From Lumnitzera littorea (lineage: Eukaryota; Streptophyta; Magnoliopsida; Myrtales; Combretaceae), in NCBI GenBank assembly GCA_024138015.1, contig JAMXBB010000009.1, forward strand, positions 12,167,528 through 12,231,527: DNA of 64,000 nucleotides, read 5' to 3'. This document shows positions 12,595 through 25,654 of the stretch, piece by piece (position 1 is the first letter of the stretch; each line of letters opens with the position of its first letter). Made by a program: the position numbers and the translations under genes. The notes below the pieces were generated by a model. The model did not search any database and was not told the DNA's origin. It saw only the letters and a program-made list of their open reading frames with translations.

Positions 12595-13921
12595 GTTCGA
12601 TTATGATTACTGGTCGTATGTTAGATTAAGTCCAATTTAGGGTGATCAATCATTACATACAATTCATACAACATGTGCCAAAGCAACAAACAGAATTATA
12701 GCATCACCCATAATCAAGCACATGCACACATTCAATTATCTAACAAGCACAACCAGGCATAATCTTAAGCCTCCAAAAATACAGCATCGTATTAATCCCA
12801 ACTTACCTCGACTCCTCGCTCGCTCACTCGAGGTTCGATTTGCTCAGGCCATCGCCGGTTATCCCTATAACACGAACGTGGTTTCAGCTTTTCATATAAA
12901 TATTATAAGTTCATTTTATCATATAACACTTATTGTTAGGTTTTGTTTAAGGTTTAATATGCCTAATTATCTAGGTATTAAATTTTTTACAATTATTCTA
13001 GGTTTGGGGTTAGGTTCAGGTTCAGTTTTCGCATCGATTTCTAAATTAGGTTTTAGTTCGATTTCTAAATCCTAAACATGTTCGAATCCTAATGTGAAAT
13101 TAATCACATTAAGCTCGAGTATCCAAATATCCTATTAGGTCTTAATTTAGTATTCTAAGCTATTCGGTACACGCTAACCGTAATTGAGGTATCGGATTTA
13201 TTCCCGATGTGTAAAAATCTTACATTTTGAGATATTTACTTAAAATTAAATATTATTTCAGATTTATTATTTTTCTGATTTCAATTATAATATTATATAA
13301 ATAACTTTATTTTTTTTAGATTTATTAATTTACATTTTTACATATTCCTAATTTCTTATATTCTTTACCTAATTTCCCTAATTAACCATACTTAGTACCT
13401 AAAGGCTAGGATTAGGGTTCCACTGCAGAGATTAACTTCCCTAAACATTTAATTAAGATCCAAATCAGTAATTAACATCCTAATCACCTAATTAATCCTA
13501 AATTACCCAATTTTACCATCATTTTAGGGCTAAAAATTAACTTAAAATTTTCGAAAATTAATTTAAAAAAAATGGCTTCATAGCATTATTCTATATCATA
13601 TGAGAATCCTACAGAAAAATTTTGAGCCCCAAACTACATCCTTAAGCCTATTTAATTTCCGGTTTAATCATGCTCGGTTTTGAACAATTTGTTAGGGACC
13701 CTATATTTCCAGACATAATTAAACTAAATCAATATTTTTCCCTAAATCTACATACAATAAAACCTCAGAATAACAAGTTTAATAATTTTTTGGGCAAAAT
13801 AACTAATTTTACAAAATTATACAAAAATCGGAGTGAATAAATGACTAACCGGTTCGAAGCTTTTTGGCCGTCCAAACCCGGTCCAAGGCTGTCGGCTGGT
13901 CCAGGCGCTGGTTCTAGTGTA

Positions 13922-13989
13922 GGGTGGTGGTGGTGGTTCGGTCCCGGGTGGTGGTGGTGGTTCGGTTCCAGGTGGTGGTGGGTGGTGGT
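13922..13989. repeat. (GGT)n tract in the outer LTR
   Basis: Three runs of GGT repeats are separated by TTCGGT-type spacers. The inner LTR has only a short equivalent near 11,396-11,410, so the tract expanded or contracted after the two copies separated. Read on the other strand it is a CCA-rich leader, common in plant LTRs. Confidence 0.7.
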
Positions 13990-14121
13990 TTTAGTTCACC
14001 TTGCTAATCTGCACAGTTTTCTTTTTTCTTTTTTATTTTCTGGAATTTCTTTCGATTTTTCTTGTGTTTCGATTTTTCTCAGATCACAAACTATCCAAAT
14101 GACTTCTGAGAATTTTTTCCT

Positions 14122-14129
14122 TATTTATA
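14122..14129 (-). promoter_or_regulatory. TATA box of the outer LTR
   Basis: Minus-strand TATAAATA, aligned with 11,573-11,580 of the inner LTR. Confidence 0.5.
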
Positions 14130-14705
14130 GACAAATATAGTAATTAATGTGCATTAATTTGATGGGATTTTGCCCCATTTCCTTGATTTTTGGCTTTTTG
14201 CTTGTCAAATTCTTATTGGTTAATTTTTTCTTTTCAGTCCATGACCTGATCTTGTTGCAGTTATCCTCTTCTGATTTTTTTTATAATTATTTTGTATTTT
14301 TCTTTAATTATTTACTTAGTTTTCGGCCAATTTTAGTAATTATGCGTATTTTTATCTACACGTAAATACATGTAGGGTACACGTGAACATTCCTAAATAT
14401 TATTTTGGTCATTCTAAAATTTTTAGTATACATACAATCTATCTCTACTAATTTATTAGTTATTATATTATACTTTTTGCCTTTTCAGTAATTAGCAGTT
14501 ATTATGCTTGAAATTTGAAAATTTTATAGTCTCCTATTTTACTACTTATTTTCTTAAATTTAAGTTTACAGGGTCATTTTTACTGGTATTTTGCTAAATA
14601 GTTTATAATTTGGGTTTGATCGGATCTTTTAGCCGATTGCCCTAAACCTTGGGTTCTAGGTTCAATTTTACGGTTACTTGGCTGAACTTTGGGGCTTATA
14701 TCAGT

Positions 14706-16519
14706 AAGAGAAAGTTGGAGCTTGTAGGTTATTAGGAAGTAGTGTAAGCCATTAAGGACATATACCTAGAAAGAATTTTGTGTGATTAGAGTACTCTTTA
14801 AATTAACAAATTATTAATTTATCAATTAATTAATACCTCCCTAAATCAATAAAATTTCATGTTCCTAATATTATTAATTTATAGATGTTTTGATATATTT
14901 TCTGAAAGAAGAAAATAGTTCGAACCATGAATCGAACTGTACTCTTTTAGGTTCTAAAAATTTATGAAATGAATTGTATGGTTAAGTTCAATATATATAT
15001 ATGTATATAAATTGAACTATTGATTTTAGATTTGGTCGGTTTGATAGTGAGGCAAACTATATCAAGTTAAACCATGCCTAACCTTAAGTATATATAGTTT
15101 TACTCTTAAGAGCTTGTCAACTCATAGAATGCAAACTAAGATACATAATCCTAAGTTTTGGGAGCGCAAGATTAGTAAGATCTTTTAACATTAGCAAGTG
15201 ATGATTACTTTGGGTCATGTATCTATCTCTCCTTTTAAAAGCTTGATGGTGCCTCAATAAATGTTTGGTGTTGTTGTACAAATTTAGCTATTTGGGCTTT
15301 CCAAGAGAAAGATCCTTAGATGTCAAATTGCATTTAATGGATGTGGCATTATATAAGCAAACAAGTTGTTCTTCTACTAATGGATAGTCATGCGCCTCTA
15401 TAAAGTGTCATCTTGTGTAGCTTTTGACCTAGAAAAATAGTAGAGGTCGTGATTGCACCTTAAGGGCTATTCTAAAGGAGTTAGTCTAGAGGGGATTATC
15501 TCAAGCTCTAATAAGCTTAAATTAGGTGCTTAGGAGGTCAGCTTGGGTTAGGCAGGTCCAAAAGCATAAGACAAACTTACCTTAAGCTCAATATGGTTTG
15601 CCTATGTCTAAAATCGACTATAAACAATAAGTCCTTTAAAATTATTGTTATTTGTCACCTTATTAAAACTTTTGATTTTTAAAAAGTTTTGAAAATTTTC
15701 ATTTCGAAAAATCTTTCACTTTATTAGATAAATTTTGAAATTTTCAAAATCATAGGGATCTTAAAATTTTGTAGTAATTGATATTAATTTATTTATTCAA
15801 TGGTAGCTTTGTGTCCATGACATATCACATGAAATCCAAGTTAAAATAAAAGATTAAAATATGTTATAAATCAACATAGATATTCCAAAATCATATATAT
15901 ATATATTATATTGAATTTCAAGAAATAGAACTTATTATATGAAAAAGATTAAATTTGTAAACTGTTTATGATGCAATTGAATGTGAGATTAAAAAAAAAA
16001 AACTTATAAGTATCTATATTATATGTGATTTGGAAATCTTGTATTTTCCATTAGGGTAAATGAAAATTGTCAAGAATTAAACAAGAAAGGAAGAAAAGAA
16101 AATGATTTCAATTTAAAGGATAATTGTAGTAGTATAACATACAAAGTTGAGAGAGTTTTTAACTATCTAATTGAAATCAATATATGTGACACTAAAGAGA
16201 CAATAAAGGCATGGAACTTATTACTGATGATAAAATTAATGATATTAATAAAAATTGATGATTTCAAATCTTCAATTTTTTCAAAGGAATTGATATTGAT
16301 AGAGATCGAAACATATAATTAGTAATAAAAAATGGAGGATTTAGCATTTGACTAAAATATAATAAGACAAAAAAATGAACTCAAGCTTTAGTATAGAGAT
16401 TATTAGTGGGAACTAATATTCAAGAATATAGATATGTATTATTAATGGCAAGTGTAGTTTCAAATTAAATTAATTGATTATTTAAATTTTAGATTATTGG
16501 TAGAATTTAATATTGATGA
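14706..16519. other. AT-rich intergenic DNA, no gene seen
   Basis: The right flank of the outer solo LTR. No coding domain, LTR pair or RNA gene was recognised on either strand. Confidence 0.5.
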
Positions 16520-19500
16520 TGTGAAACCTTAGTTTTTGACTTACAACCTTAAACTTGGGATAATGGGTTACTTTTATTACAAGTGAAACCTAGAGGGTTT
16601 AGTTGGAGAAGTAATGAAATAAATGTATTAAGGAAAGCTTGAGAAATGAGTTAAATTATGTAAGAAGACCCCAATTGCTTGATATTGGTATAATTTAGAG
16701 CGTTCGGTATGAATTAGGGTTCTCGAAAAATCTTGATCGAATTGAATCCAATTTCAATATGAGGTTACAAGAGTTAGAAGAAGAGTCTTATTAAGGTTAA
16801 TTTTTGAAAATAAAGTGTATATAATATTTAATTTCAATAAAACTTATTTTTACTCGGACCATTTGATAAATATTAGAAACTTAAAATTTAAGCTTGAAAT
16901 GTAATGAACCCTTGGAGATGAATAATTTAACTTATGAAAATAATATTTGGATTGAAACAACATATAATGTGATTGTATAGTCAAGTTATACAAATGTTAT
17001 ATACCCAATATGTAAATATATTATTAAATAAACTAAATAATTGTTAAAATACATATTTAATTGCTAAAAATCAATAACAAATTATAGAAAAATATCAAAC
17101 ACACCTTAATTATCTAAAAATAGGTGTGGCAAATCCTTCTTAACTTTAGAATGTTGTAATGTGAGTTTGCATATAGGAAATTAATTAAAAAATGCAATAG
17201 CTAATTTTCTAACTTATGGACACTTGAAAAATTCTTTCCACCGCTCTACTGCCTAGATCTCCATAAAAAGAGTTGTGAGATTAACCTTGAACCATTTTTA
17301 GCATATCAAACTCTAGAAAATCCTCTCAAAAGCTATAGTTTAGTATTTTTACAAAAAAAAAAAAGAAAAAATAGTAGGAAATATATGTGAAATGGGGTTC
17401 TTAATGCTACACACAACCTGAAATCGTAGTGTTTTGGTGGTTGAAAATTGGAATTAATGATATTCTAGTCGATCGCAACTCTCTGACCAACGATGGCTAG
17501 AGCTTCAGCAACAAGGTAACGTTATTTTTAACTTTTAAAATAGTTTATTTTACTAAAAAAATCAAACAGTTGAAAAATTATGAAAATAGATTTTTCTATG
17601 TATTTTTATGTGTAGAATCAAAATATCAAGCTAGAATTTTAAAAATTAATAGTGCTTATATAGGTCCTGTTCCTACGAATTTTGTATTAATTTTAAAAAA
17701 TAGTAAATGATGTTGTTTTAAGAAAATTTTTGGTGAGTACATTCCTCATATGATATGTTTAATTTACATAAAAAGGATTTTTGATAAACTATTCTTGTTT
17801 AGTATTTATTAAAATTATTTTGTCAAATTTGGCTTGTTTTTTATGTTGAAGAAATAATATGTTTTAATTAAATGTCTTAGTGAATTTGATTTGTAATGAT
17901 TTCTAGAACTTAGTTATTATTTTAGAAGTATTCATTTTAGGTCTTATAATTTTTTTTTATTTTTTACCTAATTTAAGTTAATTTTTAGCAAAATTGAGCT
18001 TAAAATCAATATTTCAAAAAATATTATATATTATACTATTTTAGTACTTTTCATGACCAAAGTTTAATGAGTATGATTTTCAAAGTGTAATATATTTTCC
18101 ATGGATTTAATAGAGCATGGATACTAATTAATAAATATTTTCCCATTATTCATGTACATATTGCTAAATATAAATTATAAGGTAATTAGTATAATTAACA
18201 GCTAGCGAAGGGAGTCTTAGTTAATGTTACATATAATGTGGCCCTTACTAGTCTTAAACTAGCTTAACTTAAAAGTGAGAATTTTATAAGTGAACATAGT
18301 ATTTTGGTCAAATCAAAGACTAAATTAGAGAAAGAATCAAAGGCTACACTTAGGGGCTCTTGTATACGTTGGACTTGAGATTGAGTTAAGTAAAATATTA
18401 AAGATTCTTAATTGGTAGAAATGAGGATATAAGTCGACTATAATTCATTTAGAAATTTTAAAGTTAGCTAAATTAAGAGGATAATAGGTTTAGTTAAAGG
18501 CTAAATTAGAGATTAAGTCAGAGGCAGTCTGGGATAAATATTCTCTTAATAGAATGAACTTAGGTAAAGCAACTTATATCCTTACTAGGTAAAGTAACTA
18601 AAGAGGAGGTTGATCTTAATGAGTAATGTTGGAGCAATCAATAAGATTAAGTAAGTGGATATTTGTATGTGTCCTTAGTATACTTATGTCCACTCCTAAC
18701 CTTGTATGCTTTGTGACATTTTGGTTTGGTTGAGCTTAATTGTGAGTTTGATGTGTTGCTCAATGAGTTATGTGGAGCTTCTCTTATACTTGTTACTCTA
18801 AATGATGTTTTGATATTGAACTTTGTTATAGTGGTTATGTAGCTTATTGTTATGTAACAATTGTTAGGATTTACACTGACTTGGAAAAGGATTTAGGGAC
18901 TAACCTTATCTCTTAAGGTGTTAACTTAAGTGAACCCAATATTGAGATCTTGGAAATGACAATGAAGTAAAGTAAAGGCTAGGCTAATAGGTAATGAGTA
19001 AGCTTTCTCGAAATTGCCAAGTCTTGTTTGGTATGTGACTTGTTATAGTCATAGTTATTAAAATCGCAATTCTACCCATGAGATTCTACAAGCTTACGAT
19101 TTTAGAAAGTTTTTCGAAGTTAACTCATATATAAACTCTTTTTCATGTAAAAACTTACGCTTTTGATTTGGTTTACATGTAAACTCAGTAGAAACTTATG
19201 TTTTTTTAATGAGTTTATCGATTTTTCATATCTAAGTTAAATAGCTAAAAAATAAAAAAATACAACTAAACTTTCACAAGCTAATAACTATTATGGCATT
19301 ACATCATCTTTTCTATTTTATTTTATTTTATTTTATTTTCTCTTTTTCTCTCTCTTGATCTCTTATTTTATGTTCATAGCCTTCAATTAGATTTCAACTC
19401 TAATAGCAAAAATTATAAGAAAAACTATATAATTTAGTTTATACCTCTAGTAATTTAAAATGAGTTGAAATATATGATTCCCTTTAGTTCATTTTTTTTT

Positions 19501-20720
19501 TCTAAAAGAAAATAATGGAAAAAGTTTAGTTTCCACTTTGTTTATTCTTCTTCCATACATATTTAATTATATATTATTAAGAATTTTTTTATGAAAAAGA
19601 ACATAATCTCTTCATTTTTATATTTTCATCATGTATATCAAGTTTTGAATAACTATTATAAACATTTCTATAGTTTTTTTTAAGTTATTTTACATAGTTT
19701 ATAGAAACTTATGTTTCTACATTTTGATTTTACATTTTAATTCTACTAACTCTCCACTGGCTCTACATAGAATTGTGAGTTTGACAATCTTGACTACATT
19801 CATGGCATGGAATGAAAATAACCTATTGATCAAGCTTTAGAAAATTGAGATTTTGCTAGGCAGAGTTTTATATGAAAAACTGGCTTTATCAAGTAAACGA
19901 CTTGATTTATAAAAGCTAGGTTTTTGAGCATATAAAAATTACATTGTAACCACTGAGCTTACTATATGCTAGATTTTCTAACCACTTTATGTGATTTTTG
20001 CTTAGTTGAGTTTTAGCAACCAATTGTTGCTTTGTTAGGTTCTTAGACTTTAGTTTATGTCTAGATACCTAGTTGAAGTCGACCAGCCGGATGAATTGCT
20101 AGGTTAGATAGGATATTGGTATCGATGCATGTCATATATATGAGTATGGCACACACTTGCTATATTTGCATTGCTTGGCTAGACTAAAGAATGTTGTGAT
20201 TAAATACTAACTTATTATATTGCTATGATATGATACTGCTTATATTTGTTTGTTTATCTACCCTCACTCAGTTTACAGTAGTTGAAAGGATAAGTTATCT
20301 TATCCTTAGATTAAGGAAGAACTTTAGAAGGAACATCATCCGGCATGAATGAGAAGGCTTAGGAGGGTTTGGTGATGTAGAATTTCATGAGAAGGGTCAA
20401 GTGATTATAGGTTATGACTTAAATATTGGAAAGTGGCAATCTAAGAAGTATCAACGTGTTTTACGTAGATTTTAACTTAGAGATTGTAAATGTGATACTT
20501 AGGCATAATAATGAAATTAAGTATGCTATAAGATTTTGTAGTTGTGATACTTTCAGTTTGGCTCACTTTTATAATGATTTCTGTTTTAAGATGTTATGTG
20601 GAAAAAAGTGATATTTGAAAATTGGTGTTTTATGAAGATGATTAATAGATGAAAGTAATAAACCGTCTTTAAGCACAAAAAGTTTGAGAAAAATTTTTAA
20701 GTGAATGCTTAGAAGGGGGG
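16520..20720 (+). other. LTR-like decayed DNA, family unassigned
   Basis: The start (TGTGAAACCTTAG) resembles the first bases of the LARD LTRs at 27,136. About 17,220-17,530 looks like a transcribed LTR leader with a GGTAACG donor-like site. About 20,250-20,290 contains the CTCACTCAGTTT phrase seen in many plant gypsy LTRs, and a purine run ending in seven G lies at about 20,710-20,718. No matching second LTR, primer-binding site or coding domain was found. I see LTR-like texture only; the call is a weak inference. Confidence 0.25.
19312..19340. repeat. (ATTTT)n microsatellite
   Basis: Five to six ATTTT units followed by a CT-rich run. Confidence 0.75.
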
Positions 20721-23700
20721 GCATTATAGATGAAAATTGAGACATATCATTAATATAGAAAATGTTTAAGTATGGAAAAATATATTTCCTTGTAAAAAGA
20801 GAGGAATACTAAATACGGCAATGTAATGCCATTATGTTTAATATTCTAGTCTTAGATAAAAAAAAAAAAAATAGATAAAACCATGTAAATGACTTAAAAT
20901 TTATAAATAGAGTATTTGCTTTATAAGAGTACTATAAGTAGTTGGATTGATATTTTTTCAATTTGTGACATTATAGAAAATTTTGTAAAATCAATTCTAG
21001 AAGATATATTATTCATCAAATTCTATTAAAGAAGTAATATTTTTTTATTTTTTTAAATTTTAAAAGCCTATAATATAACAAAAATTTTGAAAAACCAACC
21101 GTTGAATAATTAATCCCACATACTCTATGAATCAAATCATAAAAGAAGAAGAAGAAGAAGTAACATTATTATATAAATCAACAACAATAATAAAATTTAA
21201 AATGGGATGGCATAGTACCATTCATTTGTGGATTTATAAAGTGAATTGCAACCAGAGTCAAATATTATGAAATTAACTGACTAAAAAAGACATGTCTACC
21301 TTCTCTCTCTCTCTCTTTTTGAAGAAATACACTGGTACACTTGTTTATAAATAAACATTTTGTAGCATTCCGCATGTGCACCTATTGTCATTGTTAATGT
21401 AATTTTCACTAGTATTTTTGGAACACTTTTTGTACTTTATTCCGATGAACACTTTGGCTACATGATAAATTGTTAAACATAGAGACTGATAGTTATCTAA
21501 CCTCTTGGATTTCTTCAATTTTTAAAGGAAATTTCTTAATATAGGTAAAAGAAAAGATAACGTTAAAGTCATGCGTGATGTTCATGAAACACCAAAAAAA
21601 AAAAAATTGTTACTCCTTTACAATTTGCTTTTTTTTTTTTTCAAAAATATACCTAAACATAATAGAAAAACATGAAAATTGAATAAGATAATTAAAAAAA
21701 AAATTATTTAGTGTATTGTCGTGTTAAACTTGGAAGTTGTAGTTCCTTGCCTCTTTAGAAACTTAGAATGTGTAGCAAAAGCTAGAATCAATGGAGAATG
21801 GCAACTTACTGTTGGAGAGAAACAGAGCGATAATGAAGTGTAGGAATCAAGAGCTTGAGCACAACAATGATATGTGGTGAAAATGACTAACTAACTAACT
21901 ACGTCTGAATATATTGTAAATTATATTTAAAAGGAAGGACTTACATGACTAGACTGACTAAATGAGCGCATGAATAAAATAATAAAATAAATAAATAAAC
22001 TGTATATCTCAATAGAAGATATGTGAAAATATGTAACTAATTGAAACTTAGTGTACTATAAATTATATTTAAAAGTAAGGATTTACATGACTAGACTAAC
22101 TAAATGCACATGTGAGTAAAAGAATAAATAAACTATGCATATCAACATCATCCAATTCACATAAACAAATATGCCCCCATCGCTACCCACCTTCCTCCCC
22201 CGGCGTGCGACCATGGTAAATGGCCGAACTTGGAGAGAAAATAAACTATTTAGATGAAGAACAAGCTCAATTGCTTAAAAGGCCTTATACTTTAATCCTA
22301 TCTATTACTTATGCATTCATGAATAGATCTTAAGTCTCCTTATCTATATCTTCTTATTATTTGGCCACTAATTATGATTTTTTTAATTCTAACACATTTT
22401 GATGCTTATCCATACCATGTTAGGGTTTCGAAGGTTCGTTGATTTCTAAAACTAAAGCTTGGTTCTTGACATAAAAAATATTATCAAAATATTGAAATAA
22501 CAATTGGCTAAGGCCTTATACATTTCAAGAAAATTAGTTGTTAGGACAAAACGTTTTTTTCCCAATTTTTTTTTTCCCAAAAGATGATATGTTTTCATAT
22601 GTTTTCTTGCTTTTATAAAATTATCTTGAAAAATCTTTTTTGGTGGTTAACTCATGAATATTATATAACATGTAGTCAATACCTAAATAATTTATTATCT
22701 GTATATTAATAAGAATACATCATGTCAAACAATTTTTTTAAAAGTAAAAGTACAACATATAGTTTATTTTGTAATATTTATTATTACAACACTTTAGTCG
22801 ATTTTTTTATATACTTTTTAACAAGTATTATTTATTTATTCATTTTTCCCATTAAATTCTTTCATTTTTAAAATATAACATGTAAGACAATCATAATAAA
22901 AGTCAAATAAATATCATTGTCCTATAATTGAAACTCATCTAAATACTTATGCCAAAAACGACTATTCATTTTAAAAAGAGTAAATCATTTCCTAAAATAA
23001 TCAGCAGTACTTTCCTTTGATTGAAATATGTTTCCCCATATAAGGGAAAATGCTTTCTACGTAAGAGCCTATTTCATCATAACAAACGGCAAAAGATAGA
23101 AAAAATGTTTTCTAAAAATATTTATCCTAAAACAAATAGGGCCTAGATCTCATAATACTCATTTCCTTCTACCCAGAATATCTGGATTTAGTTATGAATA
23201 GATTGAAAAATATTAGCGAAGTAACACACATTTCACACTAATATAAATTATATATTAATAATAGGATTCACTTCTTAATTAATAAAGTATAGAATGTAAC
23301 AAAATAAATGAATGACACCAGAGGGAGCCTTTGCACGAGACACATAACTAGTTATTTTACACATATAAGATTGATGGTGAACAAAAGCACTCGAACCAAT
23401 GTGATAGATGATTTTTTTTTTTTACTTTCCACCAACGTGATACACATTGAAACATGTGAAATACCGATTCAATATTAAGGAAAAACCCCATGTAAGAACA
23501 TTTTTTATAATCAAAATTCTTGCTACTTAAGTTAAACTCTACATAATTCTAAAGCTATCAAGGGACAAAATATGAGAGATAAGTTCACTAAAAGTCATCT
23601 AGTTCTGTGAAAATGCAATCAAATCCTCTGCATCATAATCATAGGGAAATTTAATGAACTCCATGCATCTCTTAGGCAACCTATGTTTGTATTCACCATA

Positions 23701-23869
23701 TAAGTCTTTCATGTTTAAATCATAAGTTATCCAAAATATTAGTGCAGACGACCAACACGATACATTAGAAGACCTTGATGATTAATTGAAAATTAAATTG
23801 TAATTTAGATATAAAGGAGTTAATTGGAATTTTACCTAATCTAGTCATTTCGCAAAAATGAATATCAGG
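20721..23869. other. AT-rich intergenic DNA with a small tandem duplication
   Basis: No coding domain was recognised. It contains poly-A/T runs, a (GAA)n stretch near 21,147, the tandem duplication at 21,895-22,147, and a short GC-rich island (about 22,170-22,225) that carries no ORF of note. Confidence 0.5.
21895..22147. repeat. Tandem duplication, period about 141 bp
   Basis: Two adjacent units share 'aaattatatttaaaag', 'ttacatgactagact' and 'aataaataaact' in the same order (starting near 21,917 and 22,058). Unit 1 has gained a few extra AATAA units. Confidence 0.7.
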
Positions 23870-24645
23870 CCCACCAATTAACCATAAAAAATTGTAGGAG
23901 AAAGAATAGGACGATAAGAGAACTTAGCTTTTCAAGATTGCGGCGGGAAAATTAAAAATTAGAGGTTCCATAAGTGAAGCCACAATAGACAAATACCTTG
24001 AGCCAACATATCACGTTATGTTTCTGCCTTTTTTATCTACTTAATGGAGGTGTTTCTAATCACAGGGGCATGAAAAGGGAAGTTTCTAAGCAGAGTTTTC
24101 AAGGACTTGCGTTGTCTTGTTTCCCGTCACACCACATTTCCAAAAGTAATACACAGTTGATCCATCATCACACTGTCAAACTTATCTTTAATCATAGCTA
24201 GACCCTCCTCCGGATGGTTTCTTTGAAGTTATATTGAAAAAGGTTAGCTGCTTTACTTATGCTCGATCAGTGTACTTCATGTAATTATATTTTATTTTTT
24301 ATTAGAAACATTCCTATGTGGTTTAAAACTTTCTTTGATTGCTATTTACCATAATAATTTTTTTTTCAGAGTAAATATAATGATATCGTTTGAAAAGTAT
24401 CAACATTATAGAGATATTTTGAATTTTAAAGCATAGCATACTTGTTTCTTAAAAATAATGGCATTATGAAGTTTTTCACTCAATGCAATATGAGTTTAAA
24501 CTTTTATATCAATATATAATTATATTTAGTATATTAGACCAATTAATCACCTAACTCAAATTATATTAATTGCCAAAATGTCAAATTAGTTAAGGAAAAA
24601 CCAAAATCCATTGATGGAATCATCTCAACAAATATTTATATAAAG
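23870..24645. repeat. Duplicated ~0.75 kb segment, copy 1
   Basis: It aligns in the same orientation with 25,655-26,388. Shared phrases include 'ggaggtgtttctaatc', 'tttaatcatagctaga' and 'atattgaaaaaggttagct'. This copy looks more decayed at the possible regulatory signals: on the minus strand the splice-donor-like GTAAGT of copy 2 reads GCTAAGT here, and the TATATAA motif is lost. There are no LTR ends, terminal inverted repeats or protein domain. It could be a duplicated promoter/first-exon region of a minus-strand gene whose body is missing, or a transposon of unknown type. Confidence 0.6.
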
Positions 24646-25654
24646 CAAATTGCGGGAGATTTTATGGTGCTAATGATCTCCAAGGGTATCAGAGTGCGTT
24701 ATTTTTTATGTTCATAGTGCCTGTATAGTTTTAATAATTTTTATGAGTGCTACAATAATTTATCCTTTTATTTAGCCCATGGAATCCTTTTATAATAGTT
24801 TAGTGCTTCACTTTGTTATTGAGGCACCACTATAAATAGGTCATAATTGGAAAATTTAACCTCGAGACAAAGGTAACTTTCTCAACTTATATATATATAT
24901 ATACACACACATATACATATGCATAAACATATTTTATAGAATTCATAAAAATATGGTGAAAGAATTTCAAATTAAAGTGACACTTTATTTAAGAAATTTC
25001 AAACTTAGTCTTTTCTTGTAGAAGTTAATTATTTTGATTATGGTTATCAAAATTGTAAATCTACTTATACTTATAATACCTAGAATCGAAAGACTTATAT
25101 AAAATTGTATAGAAGCAATAAATTGTAAGCTTGTGTAATTGTATACCTAACTCGTAATTTATAAAAAGTTTGAATATAAACAATTTTATATCAATTTTAA
25201 CCAATAAAAAAATCATAAAAATCACAAACTAATAAAATTATTGAGTTGATTCACAATTTTAATAACTATAATTTTGATGATATACTTTATTTGATTCATG
25301 GAGTTAATCATATATTTTTTTATTAAGCTTTTGTATTCCTGGTTTGAGTTACGTTTCCTCATTAATACTTAATATGGTTTAGACAAAGCACATAAATAAC
25401 GAATTAAGAAGAAGGAATGTCACATGTGGAGGGAAATGATACCAGATTTCTACCAGTTGTTTATACAAGAAATACTTCAAATTTCGTTAAGCGTAACGGT
25501 ATTTTGAACTACTAGCATGGAGGTTCGTGCATCAATTGCATACTTATTGGGTTATTTAAAAAAAAAAGAAAAAAAATCGTGTTATCTTTTCACTTCTATA
25601 TTTTTGTTAATTTTTCAGTTATATATAAGACAAGTTATTGCGCTTTCTTACTTT
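24646..25654. other. Spacer between the two duplicated segments
   Basis: About 1 kb of AT-rich DNA with a short TA/CA microsatellite near 24,888-24,915. No gene was recognised. Confidence 0.5.

Larger units (their letters stand above)
8847..14700 (-). mobile_element. Outer solo LTR, interrupted by a second solo LTR
   Basis: The left end begins TGTCACACCC and the right end is GGGGCTTATA (CA decayed to TA). Both sides are flanked by TCAGT (8,842-8,846 and 14,701-14,705), a perfect 5-bp target-site duplication. The element's own sequence is 8,847-9,243 plus 12,168-14,700, about 2,930 bp, and it is homologous throughout to the inner LTR. There is no internal domain, primer-binding site or polypurine tract, so it is a solo LTR left by LTR-LTR recombination. 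The orientation is minus: read that way it begins TG, carries a TATAAATA box, and ends with the GGGTGTGACA ending common in plant gypsy LTRs. It is of Ty3/gypsy type by inference only. Confidence 0.88.

Noticed and set aside
20426..20611. 61-codon plus-strand ORF
   Set aside because: No recognised domain, no neighbouring exons and atypical composition; chance ORF.
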